Part shown: positions 8,794-18,688 of the stretch, one piece after another
Layout of the letters: every line of letters starts with the position of its first letter
Numbering within the stretch: position 1 is the stretch's first letter
Source of the DNA: Cohnella panacarvi Gsoil 349
GTDB lineage: Bacteria > Bacillota > Bacilli > Paenibacillales > Paenibacillaceae
Assembly: GCF_000515335.1 (NCBI RefSeq)
Contig: NZ_KI911563.1
Coordinates: 4,705,498 to 4,769,497 of the forward strand
DNA: 64,000 nucleotides
Direction: 5' to 3'
The notes under the pieces: generated by a model
Told to the model about the DNA's origin: nothing
Seen by the model: only the letters and a program-made list of their open reading frames with translations
Databases searched by the model: none
Made by a program: the position numbers and the translations under genes

Positions 8794-8827
8794 AAGGGGC
8801 GGAAAATCCGTCCCTTTTTACTTTTTT
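8794..8827 (+). terminator. Terminator after the integrase remnant
   Basis: AAGGGGCGG (8794-8802) pairs with CCGTCCCTT (8808-8816), one G:T, loop of five bases, followed by TTTACTTTTTT. Confidence 0.75.
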
Positions 8828-9241
8828 GGATAATTTCTCAATGACCCAGTTCTCTACTTCTTTAATTGAAACCCCATGATCTAAAGCCACTTGCTATTCT
8901 AACCTTCAAATATTGTGGTTGATATCCCTTACGCACTCATATGAATAGCGGAGGGAAATTGACCATTTTTACTCTTACAGCGAAATCACCATTCTAGAAC
9001 AAAAAGATTAGGTTTGAAGAAGGTGTGTAGCTAATTATGACGAATTATTGGAGACAAATATTAATATTGAGAATTAGAGAGTGGGTAACTCAAAAAACAA
9101 GTATTTGACCTGAGTGGATTATCCCTATAAGTACGATCTTCTAAGATTGTGTCTTATGGTTACTTTGCGATAAGTAATATTAAAGTTGATCTTACTAAAG
9201 ACATAACCCTATATTGCAATTCTTCAAAGGAGTATTGTCCA
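8828..9241. other. AT-rich intergenic stretch before the SIR2 gene
   Basis: I see no convincing gene here. An open frame upstream of and continuous with the SIR2 gene (from 9149) lacks a ribosome binding site and is not conserved-looking. The promoter of the SIR2 gene should lie here, but no clear -35/-10 pair stands out. Confidence 0.5.
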
Positions 9242-12200
9242 ATGTGGATAACGAAACATATCGATCTTCCTGATGAAATAATTGAAGCCCAGAAAAAAGG
9301 TGAACTTGTAATTTTCGCTGGAGCAGGTGTATCAACACCACCTCCATCAAATTTACCGAATTTCGAAAAATTAGCTAATGCGATTGCACAAGGTTATATT
9401 CCGTATAATAAATCCACTTCAATAGACACCTTTTTGGGGAAATTGCTAAACAGAGGAATAAGAGTGCATGAAAAAGTCATAGAGCTACTAACCTCACCAG
9501 ATTCTAAACCTTGTTCTTATCATAAAAACATAATAAAGCTATTCGATAAAGATGATATTAAAATTGTAACAACGAACTTCGACGATCATTTTAGAAGTGC
9601 AGCTTATGGTCTTGAATTGCCTATTTATTCAGCTCCAGCACTGCCATTGGGTCGTGATTTTACTGGAATTATTCATTTACATGGAAGTGTAACAAAGAGA
9701 CCGCATGATTTAGTGATAACAGATAGCGATTTCGGAAGAGCATATTTTACAGATGGCTGGGCTACTACATTTTTAAGGGGTATGTTCTCTAACTATGTAG
9801 TTCTTTTTATTGGATTTAGTGCAAATGATCCCGTTATTCAATACATTGCACGTGGATTGGGATCAAACAATCGTAATAGATATGCATTTACTGAAGAAGG
9901 GCAACACGAACATTGGAATCACCTACAGATCAAATACATTGAATACCCGTATTCCAGGCATCAATTGTTAGAAGAAGCAATTGAAGCTTGGGTTGTTCGG
10001 ACACAAATGGGTGTATTTGAACAACGGAAGCTTATAAAAGATATTGCTGAAAACCCTCCTGAATTGAATGCAGTCGATGAAAGCTATATCAGACATCAGT
10101 TAAAAGACCAGTTAGGAGCACAACATTTTTTTGAGTTCTCTAAGGATTTTCAATGGGTAGAGTGGATGGATAGTAACAATTATTTGGATTCCCTCTTTAA
10201 GATTGATACAGAACTTACGCCGATTAAACATATGCAAGCGATATGGTTTTCCAGTTTCCTTGGCGATGACTCAGAGAGAATGTTAAAACTAATCATGGAT
10301 AAAAATGCCATAGGAAGTTATTTTAAAGACTATCTAATGAGAGCATTGCAATTGAAAAGTGTAAACCTATCTGCTGATCATTTTGGTAAATGGCTACCGG
10401 TTATTTTGAACCATGTTAATTTTAATAGGAAGGAAGATCAAATAGAATTTATTTGTAAAGATTTGGAGTATCCGAAAAACAGGGACCAAATTATTGTTTT
10501 TATTAAATACTTGACTACTCCAATTACTAAGTATAGAAAGAAATTTTCACTTTCTGAAAGCAATAATGAATTCGTTGATGTAGAAATAGAAATTCAAGGT
10601 GATACTTATTGGTTAAGACAGATTTGGTCAAAGTATGTCGCACCAAACCTTGATTTTTTTTCATTTCCTATACTGAATCTATTAATTAATCAACTTCAAC
10701 TGGTAACTCACCTTCAAAAAGCAACAGGGCATGGAGATTGGGACCCTATTAGTTTCTCGCGTTCTGCAATCGAACCGCATGAACAAGACCGATATCCAGA
10801 TAGTATGGATATTGTTATTGATGGTTGTAGAGACTCACTAAAATACTTAATCGATCATGATGTGGATCTTGCTTCTTCGATTATTAACCAATGTTTTATG
10901 AGTGATAGCAAATTACTAAAACGAATTGCTATCCATTCATTTAAGTTACTTGATACAATCACTTATGATGGAAAGTTACAATGGGTAATAGAAAATGAAT
11001 TATTGTTTAAATCAGATTTTAAGCATGAGGTATATCAGCTAATTAAACATGTATATTTTCAAGTGACAATCAAAAGTAAGAGGCAGTTTTTGAAGAATAT
11101 TAAGGATGAGTTTGAGAAGAAAAGAGCGGTATTAGAAGATTCCAGAAAAGAAAGTATGGATTATGAAGAGTTTAATTTATACTACTGGCTTACTGTTTCA
11201 GACGAAAATTGCAGATTAGCAAGAAGAGCCTTTAAAGATGCAAAAAGGAGAAATAAGCGTTTTGAGGCGAGAGACGAATATCCTGATTTTACTCACTGGA
11301 GTTCGACTGGTGGTTTTGTAAGGTTATCTAGCAAAGTAACAGTAGATAAATTATTATCAAAAGACCCTGATGATCCTACCGATTTAAATTGGCTTATGAA
11401 TTACAAAGAGAAAGATAGTTTCTTTGATAGACGAGAAGGTTTTTTAGAGGTTGTTAGTTCCGCAATTGCCACTCAACCTGCATGGGGGTGGAAATTGATG
11501 AGGCGTTTGGTAGCTCCTCCGAAAAAGTGGAAAACTGATCTGTGGAAGTCTGTTATAAATGGTTTAAAAGAAACGAATTTATCAAATGAAATGTGGTTTG
11601 AACTTTCTAAAACCTTATTAGACCATCGGTACCTCAATACGCTGCGTTATGAGATTGCATATCTTTTTGATAAGGCAACAAAGTCTGTTGGAACAGATTT
11701 TCAACAAAGTATCAGTGTAATAATAAAAATTTTTAATAAAATATTCAACGCGTCGGAAAATTCCGATATCTCTGCGACTGATGATCCATTTATTCAAGCT
11801 ATCAATCATCCTGTTGGTAAGCTAACTGAATTTTTCTTCTGGGTATATATAGAGAGCTTTAATGATGATGGGGCTAATAAGCAAATCATAAGTGAAATTA
11901 AGAAGGATGTTTTTTCTAAGCTGATTAATCAAAAAAATGATAAAGCTCAGTTGGGTCAAGTTATCCTTGCTCACAGATTGCATATTTTCTTGTCCGTTGA
12001 TGAGAAATGGAGTAAAGATAATTTAATCCCATTATTTGATCCTACGTATGATAAAGAAATGGCCATAAAGGCCTGGAATGGATATGCATATGGCGTAAGA
12101 TGGAATGAGCGAATTCTAGAAAGTCTTTTCCCGAACTTATTGTTGATATTACCTTTCACTAACGATATGAAAGCTAAAATTGAAGAAAGCATTTATCGCC

Positions 12201-12781
12201 TGTGCTCATCGATATTGTTATTCTCAACGGATTTCCATGAACCATTAATGAATCATTTTATTACGTCAGGAAATGGATACCAATTAACACTTCTGACCAA
12301 AGAGCTGAAACACAATACTATTCAGCTTGATGAACAAGCTCTACTGACTGCTTGGCAAAATTGGTTAGGTAATTACATCACAGCCAGGCTTCAAAACCTT
12401 CCAGTCAGAATCAGTGATGATGAAATACTTGAAATAATCGATTGGGTTCCTTACGTAGAACCTGTCATTGAAGAATTTGTAAATCTGTTGGTTACCTCTA
12501 GGCAGGTAAGATTGAAGAACAGTCATTTTATATACCAAATCAGCGAAAATGAATTAGGCAAAAGGTATCCATTTACAATGTTGATTTTTTTAGATTACAT
12601 TTTGAAAGATACTGATTTGGCCTTTTATGCTGAAGAGGCCTTCACCATTATGACGCATATACTTGAAGCACTAGGTAATAAAAATGATCACTATCCAATC
12701 GTTTGCGAGAAATTAATGCAATCCAATGTTTTGAGAGCTGTTGAGCTAAGGGAACAATATTATTTTAAGTTTAGATCATAA
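9242..12781 (+). CDS. Large SIR2-domain protein, probable anti-phage effector
   Basis: A 1179-residue protein from ATG 9242 (AAAGGAG 9 bases upstream; a longer open frame from 9149 has no such site). Residues about 15-260 are a SIR2-type NAD-binding domain: VIFAGAGVS at 23-31, TTNFDD near 110, HLHGS near 146, and GFSANDPV near 191. In defence systems such domains hydrolyse NAD+ to stop phage growth by killing or stalling the cell (DSR, Thoeris, SIR2-STAND and others). The remaining roughly 900 residues are alpha-helical and show no Walker motifs, so it is not obviously a STAND ATPase; I cannot name the C-terminal domain (a DUF4020-like module is possible). It stands alone in the island, so it may act as a single-gene system in which the C-terminal part senses the phage. 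Confidence 0.85.
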   Translation: MWITKHIDLPDEIIEAQKKGELVIFAGAGVSTPPPSNLPNFEKLANAIAQGYIPYNKSTSIDTFLGKLLNRGIRVHEKVIELLTSPDSKPCSYHKNIIKLFDKDDIKIVTTNFDDHFRSAAYGLELPIYSAPALPLGRDFTGIIHLHGSVTKRPHDLVITDSDFGRAYFTDGWATTFLRGMFSNYVVLFIGFSANDPVIQYIARGLGSNNRNRYAFTEEGQHEHWNHLQIKYIEYPYSRHQLLEEAIEAWVVRTQMGVFEQRKLIKDIAENPPELNAVDESYIRHQLKDQLGAQHFFEFSKDFQWVEWMDSNNYLDSLFKIDTELTPIKHMQAIWFSSFLGDDSERMLKLIMDKNAIGSYFKDYLMRALQLKSVNLSADHFGKWLPVILNHVNFNRKEDQIEFICKDLEYPKNRDQIIVFIKYLTTPITKYRKKFSLSESNNEFVDVEIEIQGDTYWLRQIWSKYVAPNLDFFSFPILNLLINQLQLVTHLQKATGHGDWDPISFSRSAIEPHEQDRYPDSMDIVIDGCRDSLKYLIDHDVDLASSIINQCFMSDSKLLKRIAIHSFKLLDTITYDGKLQWVIENELLFKSDFKHEVYQLIKHVYFQVTIKSKRQFLKNIKDEFEKKRAVLEDSRKESMDYEEFNLYYWLTVSDENCRLARRAFKDAKRRNKRFEARDEYPDFTHWSSTGGFVRLSSKVTVDKLLSKDPDDPTDLNWLMNYKEKDSFFDRREGFLEVVSSAIATQPAWGWKLMRRLVAPPKKWKTDLWKSVINGLKETNLSNEMWFELSKTLLDHRYLNTLRYEIAYLFDKATKSVGTDFQQSISVIIKIFNKIFNASENSDISATDDPFIQAINHPVGKLTEFFFWVYIESFNDDGANKQIISEIKKDVFSKLINQKNDKAQLGQVILAHRLHIFLSVDEKWSKDNLIPLFDPTYDKEMAIKAWNGYAYGVRWNERILESLFPNLLLILPFTNDMKAKIEESIYRLCSSILLFSTDFHEPLMNHFITSGNGYQLTLLTKELKHNTIQLDEQALLTAWQNWLGNYITARLQNLPVRISDDEILEIIDWVPYVEPVIEEFVNLLVTSRQVRLKNSHFIYQISENELGKRYPFTMLIFLDYILKDTDLAFYAEEAFTIMTHILEALGNKNDHYPIVCEKLMQSNVLRAVELREQYYFKFRS

Positions 12782-12830
12782 TGGGAGAGTATGCTAATTA
12801 CTACGTATTCTTTTAAATAACTGGGTTCGG

Positions 12831-12903
12831 TAAGATAAATTCACTAATAGGTCGTGGATGGTTGACTTATCAAGTCTTTCCTGCGACTAGAGGACGCACA
12901 GGA
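12831..12903 (+). repeat. Internal att-like remnant
   Basis: This stretch aligns without gaps to 18478-18550, the arm just inside the right att plus its first bases (about 54 of 73 positions identical). Both end in GAGGACGCACAGGA, and the GACGCACAGGA part is also the start of the tRNA-Leu repeat. The following TCATAAAAT loosely resembles the tRNA anticodon arm, after which similarity stops. It is best read as a decayed junction between two tandem elements. Confidence 0.6.
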
Positions 12904-12956
12904 TCATAAAATGAACAATGAATGTGATTGTGTAAAATGTATACTACGGTCTAATT

Positions 12957-12980
12957 GAGCCCATTATTTTGGGCTCTTTT
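12957..12980 (+). terminator. Terminator between the SIR2 gene and hsdR
   Basis: GAGCCC (12957-12962) pairs with GGGCTC (12971-12976), stem extended by A:T, followed by TTTT. The rest of 12981-13162 is AT-rich leader of hsdR without visible genes. Confidence 0.7.
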
Positions 12981-13162
12981 ATTTGACTAAAATACAAATG
13001 ACATAACAAACTTCTATTGAATCATTCTTTTTCTCACTCTTTATAGATTTTTTAGTAGTATTATTACAGGAGATAACGTCCAATAGTGGAATAAGTCTAT
13101 TGAACTACTTTTTTGATATCTTAATTAATAAAAAAGGAATTGTACTAAGGAGCGTGTCGGTT

Positions 13163-15523
13163 TTGAGTAAAAAAGATCTTTCAGAACGGGATATATGCTC
13201 TAAATACATTACACCAGCTGTAGTTCAATCGGGTTGGGATCTACAGAAGCAAATACGTGAAGAAGTTTCTTTCACAGACGGCCGTATTATCGTTCGCAAG
13301 AAGATGGTAAGTCGCGGTGAGAAAAAGCGTGCTGATTATATCCTTTATTATAAAGCTAACCTTCCTATCGCCATTATTGAAGTCAAGGATAATAAGCATT
13401 CTATCGGTGCAGGGATGCAGCAAGCGATTAACTATGGCGATATCCTGGATATTCCTTTTGTCTATTCCTCGAATGGGGATGGGTTTCTTGAACATGACAG
13501 GACAGCTACCTCAGGAGAAGTTGAGCGTGAACTAACATTGTCGCAATTTCCTTCTCCTGAGGAACTGTGGCAGAGATATAAAATCGCCAAAGGTATTGCT
13601 GTAAAAACTGAAGAAACAATTGTCGAGGAGTATTACTTCACACAGGAGTCTAAAAGCCCTCGCTATTACCAACGTATAGCCATTAACCGGACAGTTGAAG
13701 CAATTGCCAAAGGCCAAGACCGTATCCTACTTGTAATGGCGACTGGAACAGGTAAAACATATACAGCGTTCCAAATCATTTATCGTTTATGGAAATCCAA
13801 GACAAAGAAACGCATTCTCTTTCTCGCTGACAGGAACATTCTTGTTGATCAAACAATGACCAATGATTTTGCTCCGTTTGGCGACAAGATGACTAAGATA
13901 AAGAACCGTAAAATAGATAAAGCTCATGAAATATACCTTGCATTATACCAAGGTATTACAGGTACGGAAGATTTTCAGAATGCTTATAAAGAATTCTCTA
14001 GAGACTTCTTCGATTTGATAATCATAGACGAGTGTCATCGCGGCAGTGCTAAAGAGGATTCGGCATGGCGGGAGATATTAAATTATTTTGATTCTGCTAC
14101 CCATGTTGGACTAACTGCAACGCCTAAGGAAACCAAGGAAGTTTCAAACTTGAGTTATTTTGGCGATCCGTTATATACATATTCGTTAAAACAAGGTATC
14201 GAGGATGGGTTCCTTGCTCCATATAAAGTCGTTCGAGTACTACTAGATAAAGATGTCGAGGGATTCCGACCGACCAAAGGCCAGCGAGATAAGTACGGTT
14301 ATGAAATAGAAGATCGGGAGTATAACATCAAGGATTACGATAAAAATCTGATCTTGGAAAAACGTACACATACTGTTGCGAAAATGGTTTCGGATTATTT
14401 GAAGTCCAACAAGTCACGCATGGCAAAAACGATTTTCTTCTGTGTGGACATTGATCATGCCGAACGTATGCGACAAGCATTAGTTAATGAAAATGCAGAC
14501 TTGGTAGCTAAGAACTCGAAGTATGTAATGAGGATCACGGGCGATAATGACGAAGGAAAAGCTGAATTAGATAATTTCATCGATCCTAATGAACCATATC
14601 CAGTTCTTGTCACTACAAGTAAACTCATGACTACTGGTGTTGATGCGAAAACATGCCAGTATATTGTTCTAGACTCCAATATCAACAATATGATCGAGTT
14701 CAAACAAATTATCGGACGTGGAACTCGAATTCGAGAGGATTTTGGAAAGTTATATTTTACGATTATCGATTTTAGAAATGTAACCAAGTTATTTGCCGAT
14801 CCTGATTTTGACGGTGATCCGATTGTCGTCAAACCAGTCACAGGAGATATTCCTCCAGAAGATGGTCCTGAAGATGGAGGCGAAGCTGGAGGGTCAGGTG
14901 ACGATACTCCTGGGGGAGGGTATGGAGATCCTCCTGGCGGAGATGGAGGAACCAATGAGCCACCTGCCAAATATTACGTGCATAATATTGAAGTCAAAGT
15001 TCTTAACCATCGTGTCTATTACTACGACAAAGATGGTAAACTGATTACCGAGTCACTAATCGATTACACTAAGAAAAATGTGAAAAATGAGTATCAGTCA
15101 CTAAATGATTTTTTAGTCAAATGGAACGATGCCGAAAAGAAGAATGCCGTGTTAAAGGAATTAGAGGCTCAAGGCATTTTATTGGATGAACTGCAGGAGG
15201 AAGTGGGTAAGGACTTTGACCCATTTGATCTGATTTGCCACGTGGCGTTCGATCAACCGCCTCTTACACGTCGAGAGCGGGCTGAGAACGTAAAGAAACG
15301 TAATTATTTTGCGAAATACAGTGAGCAAGCTAGACTCGTTTTAGAAGCTTTACTGGAGAAATACGCAGACGAGGGAATCGTGAATCTAGAGAGCATTGAG
15401 ATATTAAAGATTCCAGAATTCCAATCCTTTGGTTCACCAATTGAGATAGTAAAAAGATTTGGTGGGAAACAAGGTTATTTAACCGCAATTAAAGAGTTAG
15501 AACAAGTAATTTATTCAGCATAG
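13163..15523 (+). CDS. hsdR: Type I restriction enzyme R subunit (HsdR)
   Basis: The motor/nuclease subunit of a type I restriction-modification complex. The N-terminal nuclease domain shows [10 protein letters not shown] around residue 70 (PD-(D/E)xK type), followed by a superfamily 2 helicase: ATGTGKT (about 192), DECH (about 290), GLTATP (about 318), and a second RecA domain ending in QIIGRGTR. A Gly/Pro/Asp-rich linker (about residues 560-600) precedes the C-terminal domain that contacts the methylase, a layout like EcoEI-type R subunits. I prefer the TTG at 13163 (AAGGAG 10 bases upstream) to the upstream in-frame start at 13100. It cleaves unmodified foreign DNA after ATP-driven translocation. 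hsdM follows 24 bases later. Confidence 0.92.
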   Translation: MSKKDLSERDICSKYITPAVVQSGWDLQKQIREEVSFTDGRIIVRKKMVSRGEKKRADYILYYKANLPIAIIEVKDNKHSIGAGMQQAINYGDILDIPFVYSSNGDGFLEHDRTATSGEVERELTLSQFPSPEELWQRYKIAKGIAVKTEETIVEEYYFTQESKSPRYYQRIAINRTVEAIAKGQDRILLVMATGTGKTYTAFQIIYRLWKSKTKKRILFLADRNILVDQTMTNDFAPFGDKMTKIKNRKIDKAHEIYLALYQGITGTEDFQNAYKEFSRDFFDLIIIDECHRGSAKEDSAWREILNYFDSATHVGLTATPKETKEVSNLSYFGDPLYTYSLKQGIEDGFLAPYKVVRVLLDKDVEGFRPTKGQRDKYGYEIEDREYNIKDYDKNLILEKRTHTVAKMVSDYLKSNKSRMAKTIFFCVDIDHAERMRQALVNENADLVAKNSKYVMRITGDNDEGKAELDNFIDPNEPYPVLVTTSKLMTTGVDAKTCQYIVLDSNINNMIEFKQIIGRGTRIREDFGKLYFTIIDFRNVTKLFADPDFDGDPIVVKPVTGDIPPEDGPEDGGEAGGSGDDTPGGGYGDPPGGDGGTNEPPAKYYVHNIEVKVLNHRVYYYDKDGKLITESLIDYTKKNVKNEYQSLNDFLVKWNDAEKKNAVLKELEAQGILLDELQEEVGKDFDPFDLICHVAFDQPPLTRRERAENVKKRNYFAKYSEQARLVLEALLEKYADEGIVNLESIEILKIPEFQSFGSPIEIVKRFGGKQGYLTAIKELEQVIYSA

Positions 15524-15547
15524 AAGCAACTGGGAGGATAATCACAA

Positions 15548-16990
15548 ATGTCAGTTTCAGCAGTAATTAAATCAGTACAAGATACAATGCGTAAAGATGC
15601 AGGTGTCGATGGCGATGCTCAACGAATTTCTCAATTAGTATGGATGGTGTTCTTAAAAGTCTTCGATGCTAAGGAAGAAGAATGGGAGTTATTGCGTGAC
15701 GAGTATTTGCCAATTGTGCCTGAAGGATTACGTTGGCGTGATTGGGCAGCCAATGACGAAGGCATGACAGGTGACGATCTTCTTGACTTCGTGAACAATA
15801 AGCTGTTCAAAGAGTTAAAAGATATGCAATTAGATGAATACAGCGATCCAAAGGCTTTTATTGTGAAAGCTGTATTTGAAGATTCCTATAACTATATGAA
15901 GTCAGGTACTTTAATGCGTCAAGTGATCAATAAGCTGAATGAAATTGATTTTACTACGCAACAGGACCGCCATATGTTTAATGATATATACGAGAATATA
16001 CTGAAAGACTTGCAGAATGCGGGTAATGCTGGGGAATACTATACTCCACGTCCTGTAACACAATTTGTTGTAGATATGGTTAATCCGCAGCTTGGTGAGA
16101 AAGTCCTGGACTTCGCTTGTGGAACTGGTGGTTATTTGACGAGCACAATCGAACACTATATAAGTACAGATCAAATCAAGAATATTGAATCAAACCATTT
16201 ATTACAGGAAACGATTATGGGAATTGAAAAAAAGCCTCTACCACATATGCTGGCTATGACGAATTTGATCTTACATGATATTGATGCACCTAAGATTAAG
16301 CATGATAACTCACTTTCGAAAAATGTTAGGGAATATCGCCCCATTGATCAAGTTGATGTAATTGTGACGAATCCACCGTTTGGTGGGATTGAAGAAGACG
16401 GTATTGAAATTAACTTTCCTGAAAAGTTTCGTACTAAGGAAACAGCCGATTTATTCATGGTTTTGCTTATGTATCTTCTAAAAGATGGTGGTCGAGCGGG
16501 AATAGTCTTACCTGATGGATTTTTATTTGGGGAGGGAGTTAAAACAGCAATTAAGGAAAAGTTGCTAGATGAATTTAACCTTCATACCATTATTCGCCTA
16601 CCAAGTGGGGTCTTTGCACCTTATACGAGTATAAGTACAAATGTTTTATTCTTTGAAAAAGGGAAGTCTACGAATTTAATTGATTATTATCAAGTACCTT
16701 TGCCTAAAGGCTATAATAGTTTTTCCAAAACTCGTCCATTCAGATCTGAACATATGGAACAAGTGCGAAAATGGTGGAATAATCGTGATTATGACTTGAA
16801 TGGTTATCAAGTGACAATCGAACAGATTAAAGCTAGAAACTATAACATTGATTTTAAAAATCCTAACTTAATACAAGAACAGCCAGATTATTCTTTAGAA
16901 CAGTTATCAGTTATGCTAGAACTAAAGTCATTACACTTCTCAACTCTTGTTGGAAAGATTAAAGCGTCTATTCAAGGAATGGAGAAGTAA
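15548..16990 (+). CDS. hsdM: Type I DNA methyltransferase M subunit (HsdM)
   Basis: A 480-residue N6-adenine methyltransferase. The N-terminal HsdM helical domain is followed by the AdoMet-binding motif FACGTGG (about residue 190) and the catalytic NPPFGG (about 275). It methylates adenines in the target chosen by HsdS and forms the M2S core of the complex. The start ATG has GGGAGG upstream. hsdS begins 2 bases after the stop, so M and S are co-translated. No broken motif is visible; the enzyme should be active. Confidence 0.95.
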   Translation: MSVSAVIKSVQDTMRKDAGVDGDAQRISQLVWMVFLKVFDAKEEEWELLRDEYLPIVPEGLRWRDWAANDEGMTGDDLLDFVNNKLFKELKDMQLDEYSDPKAFIVKAVFEDSYNYMKSGTLMRQVINKLNEIDFTTQQDRHMFNDIYENILKDLQNAGNAGEYYTPRPVTQFVVDMVNPQLGEKVLDFACGTGGYLTSTIEHYISTDQIKNIESNHLLQETIMGIEKKPLPHMLAMTNLILHDIDAPKIKHDNSLSKNVREYRPIDQVDVIVTNPPFGGIEEDGIEINFPEKFRTKETADLFMVLLMYLLKDGGRAGIVLPDGFLFGEGVKTAIKEKLLDEFNLHTIIRLPSGVFAPYTSISTNVLFFEKGKSTNLIDYYQVPLPKGYNSFSKTRPFRSEHMEQVRKWWNNRDYDLNGYQVTIEQIKARNYNIDFKNPNLIQEQPDYSLEQLSVMLELKSLHFSTLVGKIKASIQGMEK

Positions 16991-16992
16991 TC

Positions 16993-18447
16993 ATGTTTAT
17001 TGATGAGTTGAAAGCTACTATGTTGGCACTTGCGATGCAAGGAAAACTTGTTCAGCAAAATTTGATGAATGAGACGATTAGTTCTTTTTATAAAAGTGAT
17101 GAAAGTAAATTAGATTTGAATCTGTCAGCAAATGCAAGTGAAATTCCCTTTGAACTACCAAATGGATGGCAGTGGGTCAGGGTTCCTGAATTCCTCTTTT
17201 TTCAAGAGGGCCCTGGCGTGAGGAGTTATCAATATACAGACACGGGTGTTAAACTGTTGAATGTTGCCAATCTACAAAAAGGGAAACTGGATTTAACAAC
17301 ATCTTACAGGTATATATCTGAAGAGGAAGCATGTGGCAGGTACAATCATTTTCTTGTAGATGAAGGTGACTTGATAATCGCAAGTTCAGGGATTACCGTT
17401 GAAACTTTTGAAAAAAAAATGGGGTTTGCGGAAAAAGAACATCTACCATTATGTATGAATACAAGTACAATAAGGTTCAAATCCCTAAATCCAAAAGAAT
17501 TGGATATACGATTTTTTATGTACTTTTTAAAAAGTGAAATTTTTAAAAAGCAATTATCAGAATTAATTACAGGCTCAGCACAATTAAACTTTGGCCCGTC
17601 CCATTTACAAAAGGTTATATTTCCGTTGCCGAGTTATGAAGAACAACAACAAATCATATTTAAGATTGATGAAATGTTTGCCTTAATTAAAGATTTAGAA
17701 GAAATAAAAAATGATACACACGACTTGGTTAATAAAATGAGGAAAAAAGTCCTTCAAGACGCCGTCGAAGGTAAACTTGTTCCACAAGATCCAAATGATG
17801 AACCAGCAAACGTTTTGTTTGAGAGGATTATGGAAGAGAAAGAACGGTTGATAAAGGAAAAGATAATCAATAAAGAGAAGCCTCTTCCTCCAATACAAGA
17901 ACATGAGATCCCTTATACGCTACCACAAGGTTGGACATGGGTTCGCTTAGGAGAAGTGGCGTATCATTCTCTTGGTAAAATGCTTGATAACCAAAAAAAT
18001 AAGGGTAATCTTCATAATTACCTTAGAAATTACAATGTGAAATGGTCTTATTTTGAATTAGATGACGTATTACAAATGAAATTTGAAGATAATGAGTTTG
18101 AGAAATATTCAGTTATAAAAGGTGATCTAATTATTTGCGAAGGTGGGTATCCAGGAAGGGCAGCAGTATGGGAGCAAGATTATTCAATATTTTTTCAGAA
18201 AGCACTTCATAGAGTTAGATTTCTATCAACATATACGAATTATTTTTTCTTAAATTATTTGTTGTTAAGTGATATGAATGGGGAATTAGAAAAGCACTAT
18301 ACCGGTTCTGGGATACAACATCTTACAGGAAAGTCTTTAAATAAAATAACATTCCCACTTCCTCCATTAAATGAACAGAAACGTATAGTTGAAAAAGTTA
18401 ATCAATTTATGGCTCTATGTGATGAAATGGAAAAGTCAGTGATATAA
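16993..18447 (+). CDS. hsdS: Type I specificity subunit S (HsdS)
   Basis: A 484-residue specificity subunit with two target-recognition domains, each opening with a similar phrase (LPNGWQWVRVPE near residue 52; LPQGWTWVRLGE near 310) and each closing with a conserved helical spacer (FPLPSYEEQQQI and FPLPPLNEQKRI). The two domains differ, so the recognised sequence should be bipartite and asymmetric. It guides HsdM and HsdR. It is the last gene of the operon, followed by about 90 bases to the right att. Allelic tip exchange is common in this family, but no second hsdS copy or inverted repeat is present here. Confidence 0.93.
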   Translation: MFIDELKATMLALAMQGKLVQQNLMNETISSFYKSDESKLDLNLSANASEIPFELPNGWQWVRVPEFLFFQEGPGVRSYQYTDTGVKLLNVANLQKGKLDLTTSYRYISEEEACGRYNHFLVDEGDLIIASSGITVETFEKKMGFAEKEHLPLCMNTSTIRFKSLNPKELDIRFFMYFLKSEIFKKQLSELITGSAQLNFGPSHLQKVIFPLPSYEEQQQIIFKIDEMFALIKDLEEIKNDTHDLVNKMRKKVLQDAVEGKLVPQDPNDEPANVLFERIMEEKERLIKEKIINKEKPLPPIQEHEIPYTLPQGWTWVRLGEVAYHSLGKMLDNQKNKGNLHNYLRNYNVKWSYFELDDVLQMKFEDNEFEKYSVIKGDLIICEGGYPGRAAVWEQDYSIFFQKALHRVRFLSTYTNYFFLNYLLLSDMNGELEKHYTGSGIQHLTGKSLNKITFPLPPLNEQKRIVEKVNQFMALCDEMEKSVI

Positions 18448-18539
18448 TCTTAATTTGCAACAAACAACCAAGTCCTGTAAAATAAACTCATCGGCAAGTC
18501 GCAAAAGGTTGATTTATCAAGCCTTTTCAGCGTTTTGAG

Positions 18540-18609
18540 GACGCACAGGACTTAAAATCCTGCGGTGGGTGACCACCGTACGGGTTCGACCCCCGTCCTC
18601 GGCACCACT
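18540..18609 (+). repeat. Right att repeat (attR), 3' fragment of tRNA-Leu
   Basis: A perfect copy of 7967-8036. It lacks the acceptor 5' arm and D-arm, so it is not a working tRNA. It marks the right end of the island, and GC-rich backbone resumes soon after. Confidence 0.93.
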
Positions 18610-18621
18610 ACATCGATATAC

Positions 18622-18668
18622 AAATCCCTTTTCGTCCTTGTTCTTGCAAGGCGAATAAGGGATTTTTT
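18622..18668. terminator. Original tRNA-Leu terminator, now also ending the kinase gene
   Basis: AAATCCCTT (18622-18630) pairs with AAGGGATTT (18657-18665) with an inner CCTTG/CAAGG stem, followed by TTT. It is placed as expected for the ancestral terminator of tRNA-Leu before the island inserted, and lies 20 bases from the convergent kinase gene end. Confidence 0.75.
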
Positions 18669-18688
18669 GTGATGTACATGCCTATCTT

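Larger units (their letters stand above)
8037..18609. mobile_element. Integrated defence island in tRNA-Leu(TAA), possibly two stacked elements
   Basis: The segment is bounded by a 70-bp perfect direct repeat of the tRNA-Leu 3' end. It is clearly AT-rich against GC-rich flanks. It carries a ruined tyrosine integrase next to the tRNA, a long SIR2-domain protein and a complete type I restriction-modification operon. Both kinds of cargo are well-known anti-phage functions. A 73-bp stretch at 12831-12903 resembles the sequence just inside the right junction (18478-18550; about 54 of 73 identical, no gaps, ending in GGACGCACAGGA), which suggests an old internal junction between two elements that used the same site. 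With the only visible integrase broken, the island is probably fixed unless helped in trans. Confidence 0.88.

Noticed and set aside
9149..9241. Longer N-terminus for the SIR2 protein
   Set aside because: No ribosome binding site at 9149, while ATG 9242 has AAAGGAG at good distance and starts just before the SIR2 domain.
14455..14970. 171-codon minus-strand frame inside hsdR
   Set aside because: Antisense of the Gly/Pro-rich linker region; no binding site.
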